From Burhinus oedicnemus (lineage: Eukaryota > Chordata > Aves > Charadriiformes > Burhinidae), in the NCBI GenBank assembly GCA_008921705.1, contig VFFE01008908.1:2755129-2819128 (forward strand): a stretch of 64,000 nucleotides of DNA, given 5' to 3'. A program made the position numbers and the translations under genes. Every line of letters begins with the position of its first letter. Within the stretch, counting starts at the first letter, position 1. Of this stretch, positions 12,501-25,239 are shown piece by piece. A model generated the notes under the pieces. The model was not told the DNA's origin. It was given only the letters and a program-made list of their open reading frames with translations, and ran no database searches.

Positions 12501-15500
12501 ATATTCATGGCTGAAAACATTTCTTAAGTGCTGTTTCCAAAATAGGTGTCATGAGACAGCAACTATGTCCTGAGCTGATTTCAAAACCATGGCAAATAAT
12601 ATTGTTTCTCATAAACACAGAATAAAGTGTCACATCAACAGAAATGAAAGGGGGAAAAAATTGTCTGGGTCTTTGTGTCAAGGATGGAGAAAAAGAGAGA
12701 GAAAAGACTTAAACAGGAAAGCTGGAAAAGCCAACTTGGAGAAGCAATGTCATTCCCAGCTCACCAACCCATTCGTGCGGTTGGCATGGGTATGATCTAT
12801 TCCCCCTCGGCTCCGGCAGCCGCTCTCACTGCTGCTTACTGCCAAGAAGTAGGTCAGAAACCTATTTTTGTCTCTGTTCTTCTGTGGCCACCTCGTAGTC
12901 CCTACCCCCGTGAGGGGACGGGAAAGCCTCTGAGCGGAGGCTGTGAGACCAGCCCCGTCCTGCACGGTGCTGGGCTGAGCAGGGCGACCTGTCCCCTGCT
13001 CCCGCTATGGTCCGTGGCAAGAGAGAAAAACGATGTCTCCAGCAGCAGGGATTGCCCCTGGGGTTGACCATCTCCCTCTGCTTGCTGGAGAGGGATTTTA
13101 AGGGAATTTAGGGTCTTCGTCTGTGGTTAAATACCTAAACTTCACAGGATGAATCTGAGCTAAACCATGTGTAAAGTGCCAGCCCCATCCGGCAAGCCTG
13201 CATCCAAGCAGTGCGGATGGTTTTGGTGCTAACTCAGCTCTTGGTGGCCTGGGTTAGAGAGTGGCCTTGCAAACCCTCATGCTGGTGTGGCTGAGGTGGG
13301 GATGAATGGGGACATAAAGCAGCAGCGGGGATCTGGGGATGAAGCAGAAGAAATTGTGTTGTGACTGCACGTTTAGTGCTCCGGGGCTGGGAGCTGCTTG
13401 TTTCTCCTGCTGTCCCCCAGGGCTAGTGATTCTATCACCTCTGCTTGCTGACATCCTTCTTTCCTCTCCAGGTACCAGCTACTCTTTTTTTTTTTGTTTC
13501 CCCCTCTCAAATTGTCAAATTAATTAACATAATTCTGTTAAATTCAGCAATTGTTTTCAACTTGTTCTTACCTTTAAATTTAACCAGAAGACATGTTAGG
13601 AAGCTGCTCTAATTTTCCCACTATATTATGTAGAAATTTTAAAAAAAAAATATTAAATTAACCTGAAGATACTATCTCTCCTTATGGAGTTGCCTTATTT
13701 GTATCTTTTTATCACGAGCGCCAAAATCCTCTTCTGGCTGCCTCACCCCTCTCCTGTGAATGCAAAGGCAAGGCTGGCGGGGACAGCGGGTTTGCCATCC
13801 CGGAGCCCTGTGACCTTTGGAGGACAAGTGATCCATCTCCCTGTGGGAGACTGCTTTTTTGCTACTGGTTGAGAAAATACTGTCCCCAGGTGAATAGTTT
13901 TACAAGTGGCAAACCCAGGCAACGCTCCCGCCTCAGGGCATGGCACTGTCCTGAAACTCAGCTTTGCCATTTGTCACCGTTGAGGTGAGTTGCAGGAGAT
14001 GCAAGAGCATTAATCGTAATGTGGACCTCTAATTACATTTCCCTAAAGTATCTGCAGGGTTCACTCGAACATTGTGCTACTATGGCTGGGGGAATTGCAA
14101 TCTCTGTGACACATAAACAAACTGCAAAGCCGTTGCCTCATCGTTCTGCTTCTAGCAGGTCTTGAGTCCAGCTTTTCAGACCAATTTTTCCCTTTTCACA
14201 GCGCATCTGTCAAGATTCCTTCTCTGGAAAAGAAGATCAGAGCGAATGGGGACTGAGGAGAACAAAAGCTGACCCAAACCTTTGACCTAAACTTAACATA
14301 AAGCCAAATGAAACCTTAGAGGTTTGTAAATGTTCATGAAACATTTCCACCTCCTGCTCCCCTCTCCTTTATCTTCAGTTTCTTTATACTTCTACACTTA
14401 CTGTTTCTAATTGAAAGTCTAATGTAAAGCCTCACTAAATTAATGGATTTTAGCCGCTTTTGATTTAGCCTCCCAAAGAAAGGAAATAATTTCTTTAATG
14501 AAAGTGTCTTTAAACTTAAGAGAAAACAAAAGCTGAAAAGAGATAAGGAAAATCAGAGGTCAAATGCAACTTTCCAGCTAGCAGCACGTGTTCTTGGTCT
14601 GAACCACACCCATAAAATTGATATGGATGTTGTTAACCTGGAAAAAAATAATCACTGCACAGAAACAGAGAATTGCTGAGGTAACAATGAACGGATTTAA
14701 CAAGCTATAATAATCCCTTTTTGCAACAACTAGAAAGTTTGCCATTCTTTACTGTCAGCTTGTGCTGTAGGGGAATATGCCTGGTGATCAGCTGGCATTT
14801 ATGACCTGAAGTTCCATTTGTATGTGTGAGATGAAGTCTTTCTCTTTGTACCAAAATTGCAACAAAAATGTCAATCAAATGAAAACTTTATTAGGAAAAT
14901 AACTCTCTGCTACTGATACAGGTTTTAACTTTCTAGGTGACTTTTGTCAGAAGGGTTAGAAATGTGATAGTTTATAGGGTTTAATAACACCTGAGCTTCC
15001 CTAAATGATGCATTTAATGGTTAGAAGAAGAGTGTTCTTGGCTGAGTTACATTCTGGATTCATGGATGAGGGATTTGAGGAAGGTTGGTGAAACAAGCTC
15101 AAGCAGAAATTAAGACATGGCTTGTCTTGGATTGCTGTTGTTACGCTGTTGCTTGGTAGTGACAATTCCATGGATTGATGTTGCCCCTTCGGAGCTTGAT
15201 CTCCTCTAAAGTACTGACCTGCCTTGAGCTCCTCTTTTGCACGTATAAATCAAGTGTTTTGTGTGTGCAGACTGGTATGGCTGCATATTTTACTTGCGAA
15301 TACATGCACAGCTTATCTAGAGAATTATTTCCCAATATTTGTGTAACAGACAGTTTTGATTTTCACAGTCACTGGGTAGACGCACACAGAACAGTGTGTG
15401 CTCCAGAGGCTGTTACTCAGTCTTAATGGAAAACACAGATGTGGGAAATAGTCCTAGGAAGATGTTGCTAATAAGCAGCTACTGCTTATTCATAATGTTG

Positions 15501-18500
15501 CTGTAAACGAGCATTATTTTATTATTGTCAATTATATGCAAATTTAACACAGCATAGGTTTTTTTTATAATTCTCTTTTTCTTCATTTTCTTTTTGTCTC
15601 CCTTTTGTTTTTTTTTCCCCTCTCTCCTACTATATTTTCTGTTTCTAAGCTCCTCCAAAGTTCTCTCTAGTGTCAAGTCTGGACTGTCTGGTCTCTGCCA
15701 GCAATATGCCCGCTGCCCCTCTCTGAGCGCCTGACCGCAGCGACGGCACTGCCTCACCAGGACGCCACGCGATAGGCATGCTGAAAGGCTTGCTGCCTTT
15801 CAGAGCATCTGCTGGGTCCCTTTGTCTTTGGAGGTTTGGTTCGTTCTGTCCATGCACTCAACACCGCTCATCTCCTGAAAGGAAATGCGGACCTTGAGCC
15901 AAAGGTGCTGGCTGAGGTCTGTAGACCGTCCAGTGCGGGGTGGCAGTGGTGGAGGGAATCCTCTGGACGGAGAGATCAGGGACGGAAGAAATGATCCTAT
16001 TTGCTTTTTCTCAGCCCAAGTTAGAAGGGGAAAATTCTATGTGTTGGCCTAGTGACAATTTATTTTGACTGTCAAAATGTAGAAATCTTGTCTTTTTCTC
16101 CCCTCTGATCTTGGATCCACTTCTTCATTGGCTGCAATGGCTCTGCTTGTGTATTTTTTATAAATATTTGATCTATCTGTTTCTAGAAATCATACAGGGC
16201 ATGAATTACTGGAAATGAAGGAAAAAGTACCAGACACAAACTCAGCGTATTCTCTGTAGCTCGTATTCTCTAAAGACTCATTTGTCCCTTTCCTCCTTTT
16301 AAATATTTCCTCTCTTCTTTCTGGCCTGATTTTTTTATTTGTTTCATCAGCCATTTGTTATCCAACTCTTGGCGAAATATCAGGGAAATCTTCCTGACAG
16401 TCAACAGGGAAGAGCTTTCTTAAGGGAACAACGACAGCTTCTTTACTTGGGAGAGCTGAAAATGAGACAAGCCCAAATATTGTCTTTGCTGAGACAAAGT
16501 TTGTGAGGACTGCAGTGTGCTGCAGTTGGACTCGGTTATGCTGATGAAGCTTGTCCAGTTGGGCTTTTCTTCGGTTTTTAAAGGGTTTAAGGTGTCGTTT
16601 CTCCCTGTAAAACTTGCCTCACTTGCTGTGACGGTGGTCAAGTAGGCGGCGAAAGAGGGATGGACTGAGCTGCTGCCTGGTGGGAGCTGAGCTCCACGCG
16701 TGTGGCTCCATGGAGGTGGTGGGTCTTCTCATCCAGGGGTGGAGATGTTTTTCCAGCTACGGGCAGCCCAGACGTTCATTAAAACGAGCAAACCCTGTCC
16801 TTTCATCTCTCCTGAGCCCACAGCTTCCTCAGCCCAGATGAGATGGGCTTAGACCCAATCTGGACCTCAATAAACTTTTCACTTTTGCAGTTTCACCAAA
16901 GGTTTGACTTTGCTCTGGGATTATCCTGACATTCGGCTGCCTTGGGGCTGTTGGGTTCCTATCTGTCTCCTCGCCAGCTGAAAGTTTATAGCCGAGCTGC
17001 ACAAGCGTGTCCTAACTGCGGAGCAAACTCCAGAAGAGGCAGCTCCAGCTGCAGCTCGCAGCCTGCCAGAGAGACTCCCCTGGCAGGTCTCCGACAAGCC
17101 TGTTACTACAAGTTCGCCCCAACCGGCAATTCCGGCAAACATGAAAATTTGCATGAAGTTCATATTAGTTCAACATTAGCTCATGTTGCCAGCAATTCAG
17201 TAGCTCCTTCTGACTGCTTGAATCTCAGTTGAAAGATTTAAGCACGCTTGCCGTGCAGCCTGAGAAAGTCTGGAAAAGGTGGGCAAGCATTTAGTTTTCA
17301 CAAATATCATGGCGCAAGCGAGTTTTATAATGTCTTCTGAAAAGATTGAAGATTTTAAGTCCTAATACATAGCTGTCATCTCTGCAAGATGTAATAACAT
17401 CTAGATTAACTTCCAAAACAGTGTAGGACATAGAAAAAGTAGGTTTATATAATAACTTTCATTTCCACTCACTGATTCAGTGAGGTGTTAGGCTAATTGC
17501 ATAAAACCAAATATATATAAAGTCTTTCATTTAAAATAGTTTCTACTGCTTTGACTCTGTATTAAAACACAGCCTGTTCACAAGCACTTTCTCCCCCTAA
17601 AGCACTCTGTGTTATAACCTCTGTAATACCTTCAGCTGCCTCGGAGACCTTGCAGAGCTGAGGATGTTCATGCTGAATAGTTTGTACTTTGTTCCTTAAG
17701 TTTGTTAAAAGAGCCTTTTTGTTCAGAAAAAGGAAAAAAAAAATCAGCGTTGGTCAAATTTTGGAGAAGGGTTTGCTGAAAAATCTCTAATTTGTTGGGT
17801 TTTGGTTTTTTTTTAATCTGGAAATTAAGTCAAATTTCAGTGGGTATTTAATGAACGGTATTATGCAAATATTAGGAACATCACTGACATGTTCCCTCCT
17901 CTCCTGACTTATTATGGGAAACGAGGATTAATTATTGTCTCCCTCCTTGTGTTGGGTGAATACTGCCTACTCTGGGCTAAGACTAACGAGCCAGCCTCAA
18001 TCCTTGACTAGATCAGGAGCAAGGCAGTGGCTTCCACAGCTCCCCACAAATTTCTGCAGTGAAAAAAGTAGCACCATATCCAATGACCTGGTCTGGTACC
18101 TCTTCTCACACTGCCTTGAGATGTACCCCCAGCTATTGGAGCCAGGACCGCTTCCACCCTGCTGGAAAGGGCTTTGCAAAGAGGAAGCAAAACTCCTCCC
18201 TGGTGCCGCTCAGAACAGACAGTGGCTTTGCAGGGACATCCATGGGAAGGGACATCTGTGGGAAGGGGTGGCTCCTGCCCAGCCCCGGGAATGGGAAGCA
18301 TGTCGGCAGTGGGAGGCAGCACTCACGGGGTTCCCGGCTCTCACCATTGAGCATTGTTTAGAACAAACGTAGATGCTGTATATGAATGTAGAGCTCAGTT
18401 TGTGGTTTTTACACCCACCGCATTTCTTGGAGTTGACATTTTCTGGAACTTTAAGGTTTCTTACCTCCAGGCTGTTGTTTGGGTTGGGTTTTTTTTTTTT

Positions 18501-18747
18501 CTTGTTCATTTTATAGAAAGCTAACAGCCCATGTTTATTCATCTACATAATAAAATAGCTTGTAATCAGATTGACCCACTCTTTAGTCAAAGCAGCTGTG
18601 TAATGCTGTGCTCTACTCAAAGGTGTACAAACCTGGAGGGCAGCGGGGACACGTGTTCGGTTGGTATAACACGGTACAGCTGCACCATGACATTGCTTGG
18701 GTGGGTGCTGAGAAATGTGGAGGAATTCCCTGGGGAAGTGTGGAGTT
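9566..18747. other. Unique sequence, no gene recognised
   Basis: About 9 kb. Frames reach 165 codons (9994-10491) and 145 codons (17935-18372) but have no recognisable domains. AT-rich and GC-richer patches alternate (12.8-13.1 kb and 16.9-17.1 kb are GC-richer). No tRNA, rRNA or snRNA sequence was recognised. Confidence 0.5.
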
Positions 18748-18768
18748 GGGGAGGGGGGGGGGAGGGGG
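18748..18768 (+). repeat. G-rich tract, possible G-quadruplex
   Basis: The run is G4-A-G10-A-G5, which can supply four G-tracts of three or more on the plus strand. Similar but shorter G or C runs occur at 31962-31972, 32252-32262 (C on plus) and 38572-38580. Confidence 0.6.
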
Positions 18769-19047
18769 AAGCTTGCTTCACCCACTGTTCCATTTTGTGC
18801 CCAACAGTGTGAACAAAGTCACTTATTTTTCAGAAATCCGTTGGACCAGCTGTGACTGAGCAGCACACGGGCTGTTGCTTGTTCCTGATAGCACCCAAAA
18901 TGTTCAGGGCGTTTTCCAGATGGAAGAAAGTTACAGCTAAAGAGACACAGAAGAGAGAGGGAGGAGATTCAAGGCATCAGGTATTTAGTGTAACTGCAAT
19001 CTCATTCATACTAAAACTTCAGCCCTTTGTGATGACTTCAAAAGAAA

Positions 19048-19102
19048 AAAATACTTTTCCACTCTCTTAGGAGAGAAAATACTTTTCCAGTCTCTCTTGC
19101 TC
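19048..19102. repeat. Imperfect 28-bp tandem duplication
   Basis: AAAATACTTTTCCA followed by a CTCT-rich segment occurs at 19048-19075 and again at 19076-19102 with a few differences. It is a local duplication with no coding context. Confidence 0.7.
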
Positions 19103-19761
19103 ATCCAGCTCTGCTTGTATAAGGCTTTGATATGATACATGTAGTGGTAATGTCAGAAAATCAGGTTAATATTTACTCTGAGGATGTAAAAAGGATGGGA
19201 CAGACACTCTTTTTCTGCAAATTTCCATCCAAACAGAATAGTTATGTATTTTTAACTTATTGTCAAGTGGGCTGCAATGCAGATCATTGGGTCCCCGTGT
19301 CAGGCATGGGATGATAGGTGTGGAGAGATGGCAGGATTACTGTCATCTCCTCCTCTACCATCATTAGGTGTGCGGCTTTGGCAGACGTCATAAGTTAAAA
19401 CCCTGAAGGGTCTCTTCAAACCCCACTGCACCCTGACTCACCACGATCCTTTTCTCAAAACTGTCCCTTCATCCTTTACCAGCCAGAACGGTGGATTTTG
19501 GCACACGAAGCAACAAAATCAGACAGAGCCAACTGGAAAAAACTGGTAGTAGCCCCAGACAGGCATTGATGGACATTCCCCATTGGTTGAAAGTTTCTAG
19601 TCTAGTTTCAAGGACACTGTGACTTTCAAGTCCCTTTTCTATTGGACATGTGAAGTCAGGTAGCAGAGATAAAGGCTGGCACAAGAATATATGCCTAGCT
19701 GCCTGATTTCTATTGTGTACCATAATTATAGTAGCGTACACTTTGGACTGACAGTGTTTTT
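19103..19761. other. Unique sequence, nothing recognised
   Basis: This stretch contains no repeat or reading frame above background. Confidence 0.5.
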
Positions 19762-19965
19762 TAGCAAGAGTACTTTAGAAATATTAATCTCACAACAGCT
19801 ATTTGTGTTGAATATTGCCTTATTCAGCAGGTGAAGTGAGCCAATATTATCCTACTTCTCTAGACAGCAAAACAGGGAGAGAAAGAGAGATTAAGTAACT
19901 CACCTAAGGTCAAGCAATATATCCAAGAGAAAACCTGGTTAAGCTTGGAGATTACTGCCTCCCAG
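19762..19965 (+). mobile_element. MIR-type SINE relic
   Basis: The segment follows the MIR consensus order: TTAATCTCACAACAGC (the MIR 'aatcctcacaacaac' block), ATTATCCTACTTCTC (the 'attatccccattttac' block), AACAGGGAGAG, then GATTAAGTAACTCACCTAAG and GTCAAG (the highly characteristic 'gttaagtaacttgcccaaggtca' block), and finally an ACTGCCTCCC end. MIR elements are amniote-wide tRNA-derived SINEs mobilised in trans by L2-type LINEs and are scarce and very worn in birds. The copy is diverged with small gaps, as expected for its age. Confidence 0.75.
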
Positions 19966-20118
19966 TGATCAAGAAGTGTGTGCAATATCTCTGAAAAATT
20001 AATGTATGTGCACCTATGATAAATTAGAAATGATACTAGCTTAGGAGGTTACCCATTCACTAGTGCGAGGGATATTTCATCGCGTGGTATTGCAAAAGCC
20101 GGCAGGACATGGTGCTTA

Positions 20119-20215
20119 TGGACAGCAGTGGCCAGATCCTGCAAAACGTCGCCATGTTCCTACTTGTGCAAGTGCCATGGACCTCAGTTTCTTACAGGAG
20201 AGCTGGATCTTCAGC
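20119..20215. repeat. Possible relic of an old amniote repeat
   Basis: GGCCAGATCCTGCAAAACG, then an ACTTGTGCAAGTGCCATGGA segment and an AGAGCTGGATCTTC segment, resemble the 'ggccagatcctgcaaa..acttgtg..ctggatc' type of reptile/bird repeat. The match is weak and the boundaries are approximate. Confidence 0.35.
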
Positions 20216-20547
20216 AGGTGATCAACCCAAGTCTAGAGTTGTGATGAGCTTGTGATTTGGCAAAAAAGGACAAAGTTTTATATTTTTTAACCTCTTCTCC
20301 TCGCTATTGGCCGTTTGACGTTCCATTGGCTTGAAAGGGATTAATACTGATGGGACTATTTATCAAATATGAGGATATGCTACATGACGAGAAGAACAGA
20401 AGTTGTATGTCCATGCAACTTGTTCAACAAGTCTTGAGGTAACAATATCTCTGAAATTGAACGCTGATGGTACAGTAATTTTAGGAAACTAATTATCCCT
20501 TAGGCAGTTGAGTAAATTTCAGAATAAAAAATGTTTACATTAAAAAA

Positions 20548-20952
20548 TTGGCTAATAATAAGGCTAATGTATTCATACGTGGGGGAAAGGAGAAGCCAGG
20601 CCTTTTGTTCATGGACTTTCTTCTCTTACGTTGCATTATGAATTCCATTGAAGGAAGCAACCTCTGTAGAATAGGTCAATTGCTAACTAATTATGTTTCA
20701 ACAAAAATGAGCAGGGTCCCAGATTTTACTTGGCTTGGATGTTTAAAGGCAAATAATAAGTTATGTAATAAAACAACAGAATCATTAAACATTGATTTAC
20801 TTGTTTATTTTGCTATAAGAAATGAAATTTTTATTGGAACGGAATTAAACAGAGGTTTATGTGCTTGTATTCCCCATAGCCCTTTATACTCTAGTAATAT
20901 AACAATATTCATAAATCATACCAGTTTTCAAATTTCCTCAGGAGTGACCTAG
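20548..20952 (+). other. AT-rich open reading frame with N-glycosylation sequons, unassigned
   Basis: A frame of about 134 codons (start only TTG; first internal ATG nearer 20611) ends in TAG at 20952. Its translation has three N-X-T sequons, scattered cysteines and a hydrophobic, asparagine-rich character in an otherwise featureless region. A second short frame of about 34 codons follows in another phase (20954-21056). The cysteine and sequon pattern could come from a decayed secreted or envelope-type glycoprotein, but no diagnostic motif (furin site, fusion peptide, CX6C) is visible and I do not recognise the family. It may simply be a chance frame in AT-rich DNA. Confidence 0.2.
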
Positions 20953-21056
20953 GCAAGAAACCCTTAACAACTTGCTGAGAGACTTTGAAATTAAATTCAG
21001 CTGTAATATCATCATGACTAATTTATGGCTAGTTTGGTTGTTACAAAGATATATCT

Positions 21057-22339
21057 AAAGAAACTGGAGTACATGGTGAGGATGAGATAAAACATGGGTT
21101 TAGTATCATGTAGTTATTCCACTAGAAAGATTTATCCTATGTTTCATTACTTTATTGAACATGGCAAACCAGTCTGTTCCTTGAGAGAGAGGAAACCTTA
21201 ATTATATAATGAAACACATAAATACTAGGCCTTCAACCAAGCAAAACAGAGAAAACGCCAGGTATGAAATTAAATCATTATACAGCTATTCAAGGACTCT
21301 GTTCCCTTTGCCATCAGTTACATTTGTGCGTGTGTAGGAACATCCATGCAGCAGCATGCACACACATGTACTCTCTATATATACATGCATATTTATAAAT
21401 ATACACATGCTCACATGCACATACGGTCTCAAATTTAGAACAGGCTTAATAGTAAAATATCATTGAGGCTGAGACAGGCATTATCTGGCACAATTTGGAC
21501 TATGTTTCTGCAATGCCCAGCATCCCTGAAGCTTGTTTTCGTCTCACTGCAGCTTTTGAACTTCCTGCAAGGCTCATTATGCCAAATTGAGATTGATGAC
21601 AAAGTGCAACATTTTGAAATTATTAAAGGTATTTGTTTTTCCTTTAGTTTCTTTTACCACAGAATGAAAAGGATGAAAAATGATTCTTTTTTTTCACAGT
21701 AATTATACATCTGACTTCTCAAATTTTATGTAGGCAGAAAACTGCCTCTGAACTCCATATGTGTAGGGACCCAGCTCACAAGCGCCTTATTTTATTCCAC
21801 TCCAGCAACATCGTCAGCTTTTGTCTGAGACGTGGATTTTCATTCTGTCCTTGCTGGTTAAGACCAGTGAATCACGTCAGGCGGGAGTTAAACTAAAATA
21901 TTTCTTGGTGTACATCTTTTCATGCCACCTGTCTCCAGGTAAGTGGCTTCCTATTGCCGTTGAACCTTCTAGAATATCAAGTTTCTGTAGGTGACCTTCT
22001 CCAGGACTTCTCACCCTTACCAACTTCTTTTCCATCCACACCCAAGGGGCTGACCCATGACCGCAGCACCGAGGGGCCAAGCATCCCAAGATGATCATCT
22101 TCCCAGCCGTTCTATGTGGTGACATCTTGACATCATACATGGAGAAGCAGTTTGCAAGAGCCCCTGTGACTGACCAGAGATCTCCACCATGTCCCAGTCA
22201 TCCTGCTGTCACACCGCTGCCTATGACCCAGCCGATTGATGGCTGGCTCCGTGCCGCACTGCTGACTCGGCGAGTGCCATGCCAGTACTGCCCGTACAGC
22301 GACTGTGGTGAACACATGGCACCCACGGCAAGTATTCAG
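21057..22339. other. Unique sequence with a small TA/CA-rich patch
   Basis: An imperfect TA/CA/TG-rich microsatellite-like patch lies at about 21330-21425. The frames on either strand are short and unrecognised. Confidence 0.5.
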
Positions 22340-22700
22340 CCAGCGGCAGCGCGAACCGATGCGCGCGCTATTTAATATGCAAAGGAAATGAGTCGCGGCT
22401 AAATTCATTGCACACATCCATTATGTGAGAGAAGCGTCAACATTTCTGTAAATCCACCAGGGAATTTATTCATCTCAGCCTCCAGCAACAGTGAATTACC
22501 CTGGTGACTGGTGCAATTCGGAAGCATATATAGCCATAATGAGAAAGTACTGTGGTTTCCCTTAAAGTAATATAGTGGTTATTGCTGATAGTTACTGCCT
22601 TTGTGAAGTATTAACGCGTGGTTATAGTGCAGTCATGTAGCAAAATTATAGGGGCCTGTAGAATGTTACTTAGCAACACTTGCTAATGTTGAGGTGGTAA
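22340..22700. promoter_or_regulatory. Candidate regulatory element with an RFX-type X-box
   Basis: A CpG-containing start (CGATGCGCGCGC near 22357) is followed by TTTAATATGCAAAGGAAATG (POU-like) and, further on, by GTTACTTAGCAAC at 22665-22677, which fits the RFX X-box half-site arrangement GTTRCC-N-RGYAAC with one mismatch. No coding frame covers it. Function is inferred from motifs only. Confidence 0.25.
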
Positions 22701-25186
22701 TGAAGAAATGGAGTAAAAGAAATACAGAGTATATTGGAGTCATAAAATAAACTGTGGTGTGACTTCAGAAAGCTGTTCTGAAGATAAAGATGTTGTCTAT
22801 TTCTCTTTTTGCCGTATGAATATGGCAGAAGAACTTAAGAGCTGATTTGCAGCAACACATTTGAAATATCTAAGTAACAGAAACAAGCATTACATTTTTT
22901 TTTTATTTTTTCATCATTGCTGCTGCCTGGGAAAAGTATCAGAATTGCTGGGCTTTTGAAGATCTTCTCCCTGCCATTTCAAACCCATTCTGAGGCGCTA
23001 GCTGGCCAATTAAAATAATCTTTCCTTTGGAAAGCTAGCATTTGTCAGAGTTAAGAATGAAGGTTTCTTTCTACTACATCTATTTTCCCCATTCATTCAT
23101 TTACATAACTCCCTCCACCGTTAATCAAGTGCCTGTAGGCATATCTCAAGAAAAGGGTAAGGCCATAAAAATAAAGGCAGACATTTCTAGTTACAGATGA
23201 ACCTTCCACATGTTGCAGATCTGTCTCAGACACTTATCTTGGTTTATCTCCACCTGTTTAAATTGGAAAACTCACAAAAATCCATCTCCCCTGAGATTTC
23301 CAAGGTTTCTTGATTTCATTTGGGTCAGAACTGCCACAAGAGATGCATTTCTCAGAGCACTTCTGAGCTGCTGCCAGGAACAGGGAGTGCTGGACTGTGC
23401 CACTTAAAAAAAAAAAAAAGTTTTCTTTGAAAAGTCACCAAATTTTATAAGCTTTAAAAAAAAAAAATTGGCCTAGTTCAGTCTCGGGTATGATTAAAAG
23501 AGCTGCCCTGATTTATTGGTGTCAAACAAAGTATGTTTGGGTAGAACATTATTTTGTAATGGAAAAAGTGTCAGAGGAAGCACTGCTTGGACTGGATAAG
23601 GACTGAGTCTTAAATTATAAGAATCTTTAATACTGGAGAAAAGGAAGACTGCTAAAAATGTTGTAACTAGAAGGCCATCTCTTAGTCTTCCAGATAAAGG
23701 TAGCTCTGAAGTCAACCTCAACAACATCTGGGGTTTTGCTGATTAAATAATAGATGATATTGCCTGCTTTGTGCCTCGCCCTGGCCTTGCAAAGCAAACG
23801 GGAATAAGTTTCTCATTCCTATCCCACCAGGAGTGCTGAGCCATGCATATGGACTGATGGTTTGGGGAATGTTTCACAGGAGAAACTTTCTATATACATG
23901 AACTTAATAAAAAAATAATATTCTCCAGTTGGTAACATAGTTGCTTCCCGCTGGCCTTTAATTTTGCACTTTTTCTTTTTTCCTTGTAAATGACAAAGTC
24001 ACTTTATTTTGACTAAGTTCTTGTTCTTGCACATTGTCTTACCCAAAGCAATGCTCTACCAGAGCATCGTCACCAGGACGTGTCTACCAGGGACTACCCG
24101 GAGGCAGATGGAAAATCAAATGCAAGTGAGTGGTGATGCAGCCTGCTGTCAAGAAAACAGATTGTTTCAGCATGTACTTGTCAACCAAAACAAAAAAAAA
24201 ACATCATCTTTCTGAAGCATTTTTAATAGGAGAACCCCTGTGCAAAGGGAGACCTTACTAAGACAGCTACTCATTGCCTTCCTGAGACCACCATGTGCAT
24301 TTTTCCCCAAAACATGCAACTGAGGTGACTTTTGGCTTTAAATCTGCTTTGTGACCCTTTGAGATGCCATTGAGACTACAGCTGAGGTCCTTAACAGGAC
24401 AAAATTAGTAGCAAATATAAATTTAATTTGGTGAACTTAGGATAAAAATGATACGGAAAAATCAACACTGACAGGAAAATTCTAGCATGAAAAATTATAC
24501 TGGAATTAGCAGAGTCCTCTGCACCGATACACATTTCTTCCAGCAGTGCTCTGCTTGTCCCACTTTTGGGCAACTACTCTTGCTCAAAATGCTCCAGACG
24601 TTAAAAAAGGTGGTCCTCATTTTGTAACTTTTAGCAGTGTTTATTTTGGGTGAACAAAATTGTCTTCTGTCTTAAGATGTTTAATGATTATTTGAAAGCA
24701 ACTTGATGAATAGAAGAGCGTGTACTCCCACTTGGGGCAAATATATTTTTGGAGCGATTCATAATAATTAATCTTTGTCTAAGTGGAATGCATTAATTTC
24801 TACTGGTGGTGGTGACTGTACTCCTGTTTCTTTTCCTAAGTTAGATGGTTCTGCTCCAGAGGCATATTTGCTGATTAAATTGGACGCGACCGGGTACTCA
24901 GGTTATGTCACTATTATCCAAACGATCTTTTAAAGAACACAGAGTACTTGTTTTTGCAGATATTGTGTGCTCCACATTTAATCACGGACCTTTGTAGCTT
25001 GTTATTTCTAGTATTCACATTGCTGCAGTTTAAAAGCCTCTCCGTCCTTGCCAGTGCTCAGTGACATAAAATAAACCCGCATATTAAGAAAAAAAAAACC
25101 CACAAAACTTGTCAAGTTGTGCCGGGGGATGAAAAGAAAAAGAAAGCATGCTTTACGGCGATCTGGAAATTCCGTCTGCAGCACAG
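22701..25186. other. Unique AT-rich sequence, nothing recognised
   Basis: This stretch contains poly-A runs (near 23407 and 23458) and an ATTA-rich segment around 24760-24800. No repeat family or coding sequence was recognised. Confidence 0.5.
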
Positions 25187-25194
25187 CTATAAAG
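25187..25194 (+). promoter_or_regulatory. TATA-like box upstream of the CpG island
   Basis: CTATAAAG lies about 50 bases before the start of the CpG island, a spacing compatible with plus-strand transcription starting around 25215-25225. TATA-like words are frequent in AT-rich DNA, so only the position next to the island gives this one weight. Confidence 0.3.
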
Positions 25195-25239
25195 GGAAAT
25201 GTTATAATTTGCTAATATTTTCCATGTAGCCAGAACTTT

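Noticed and set aside
17935..18372. 145-codon plus-strand open frame with several overlapping frames on both strands
   Set aside because: Multiple frames open at once point to local composition rather than coding.
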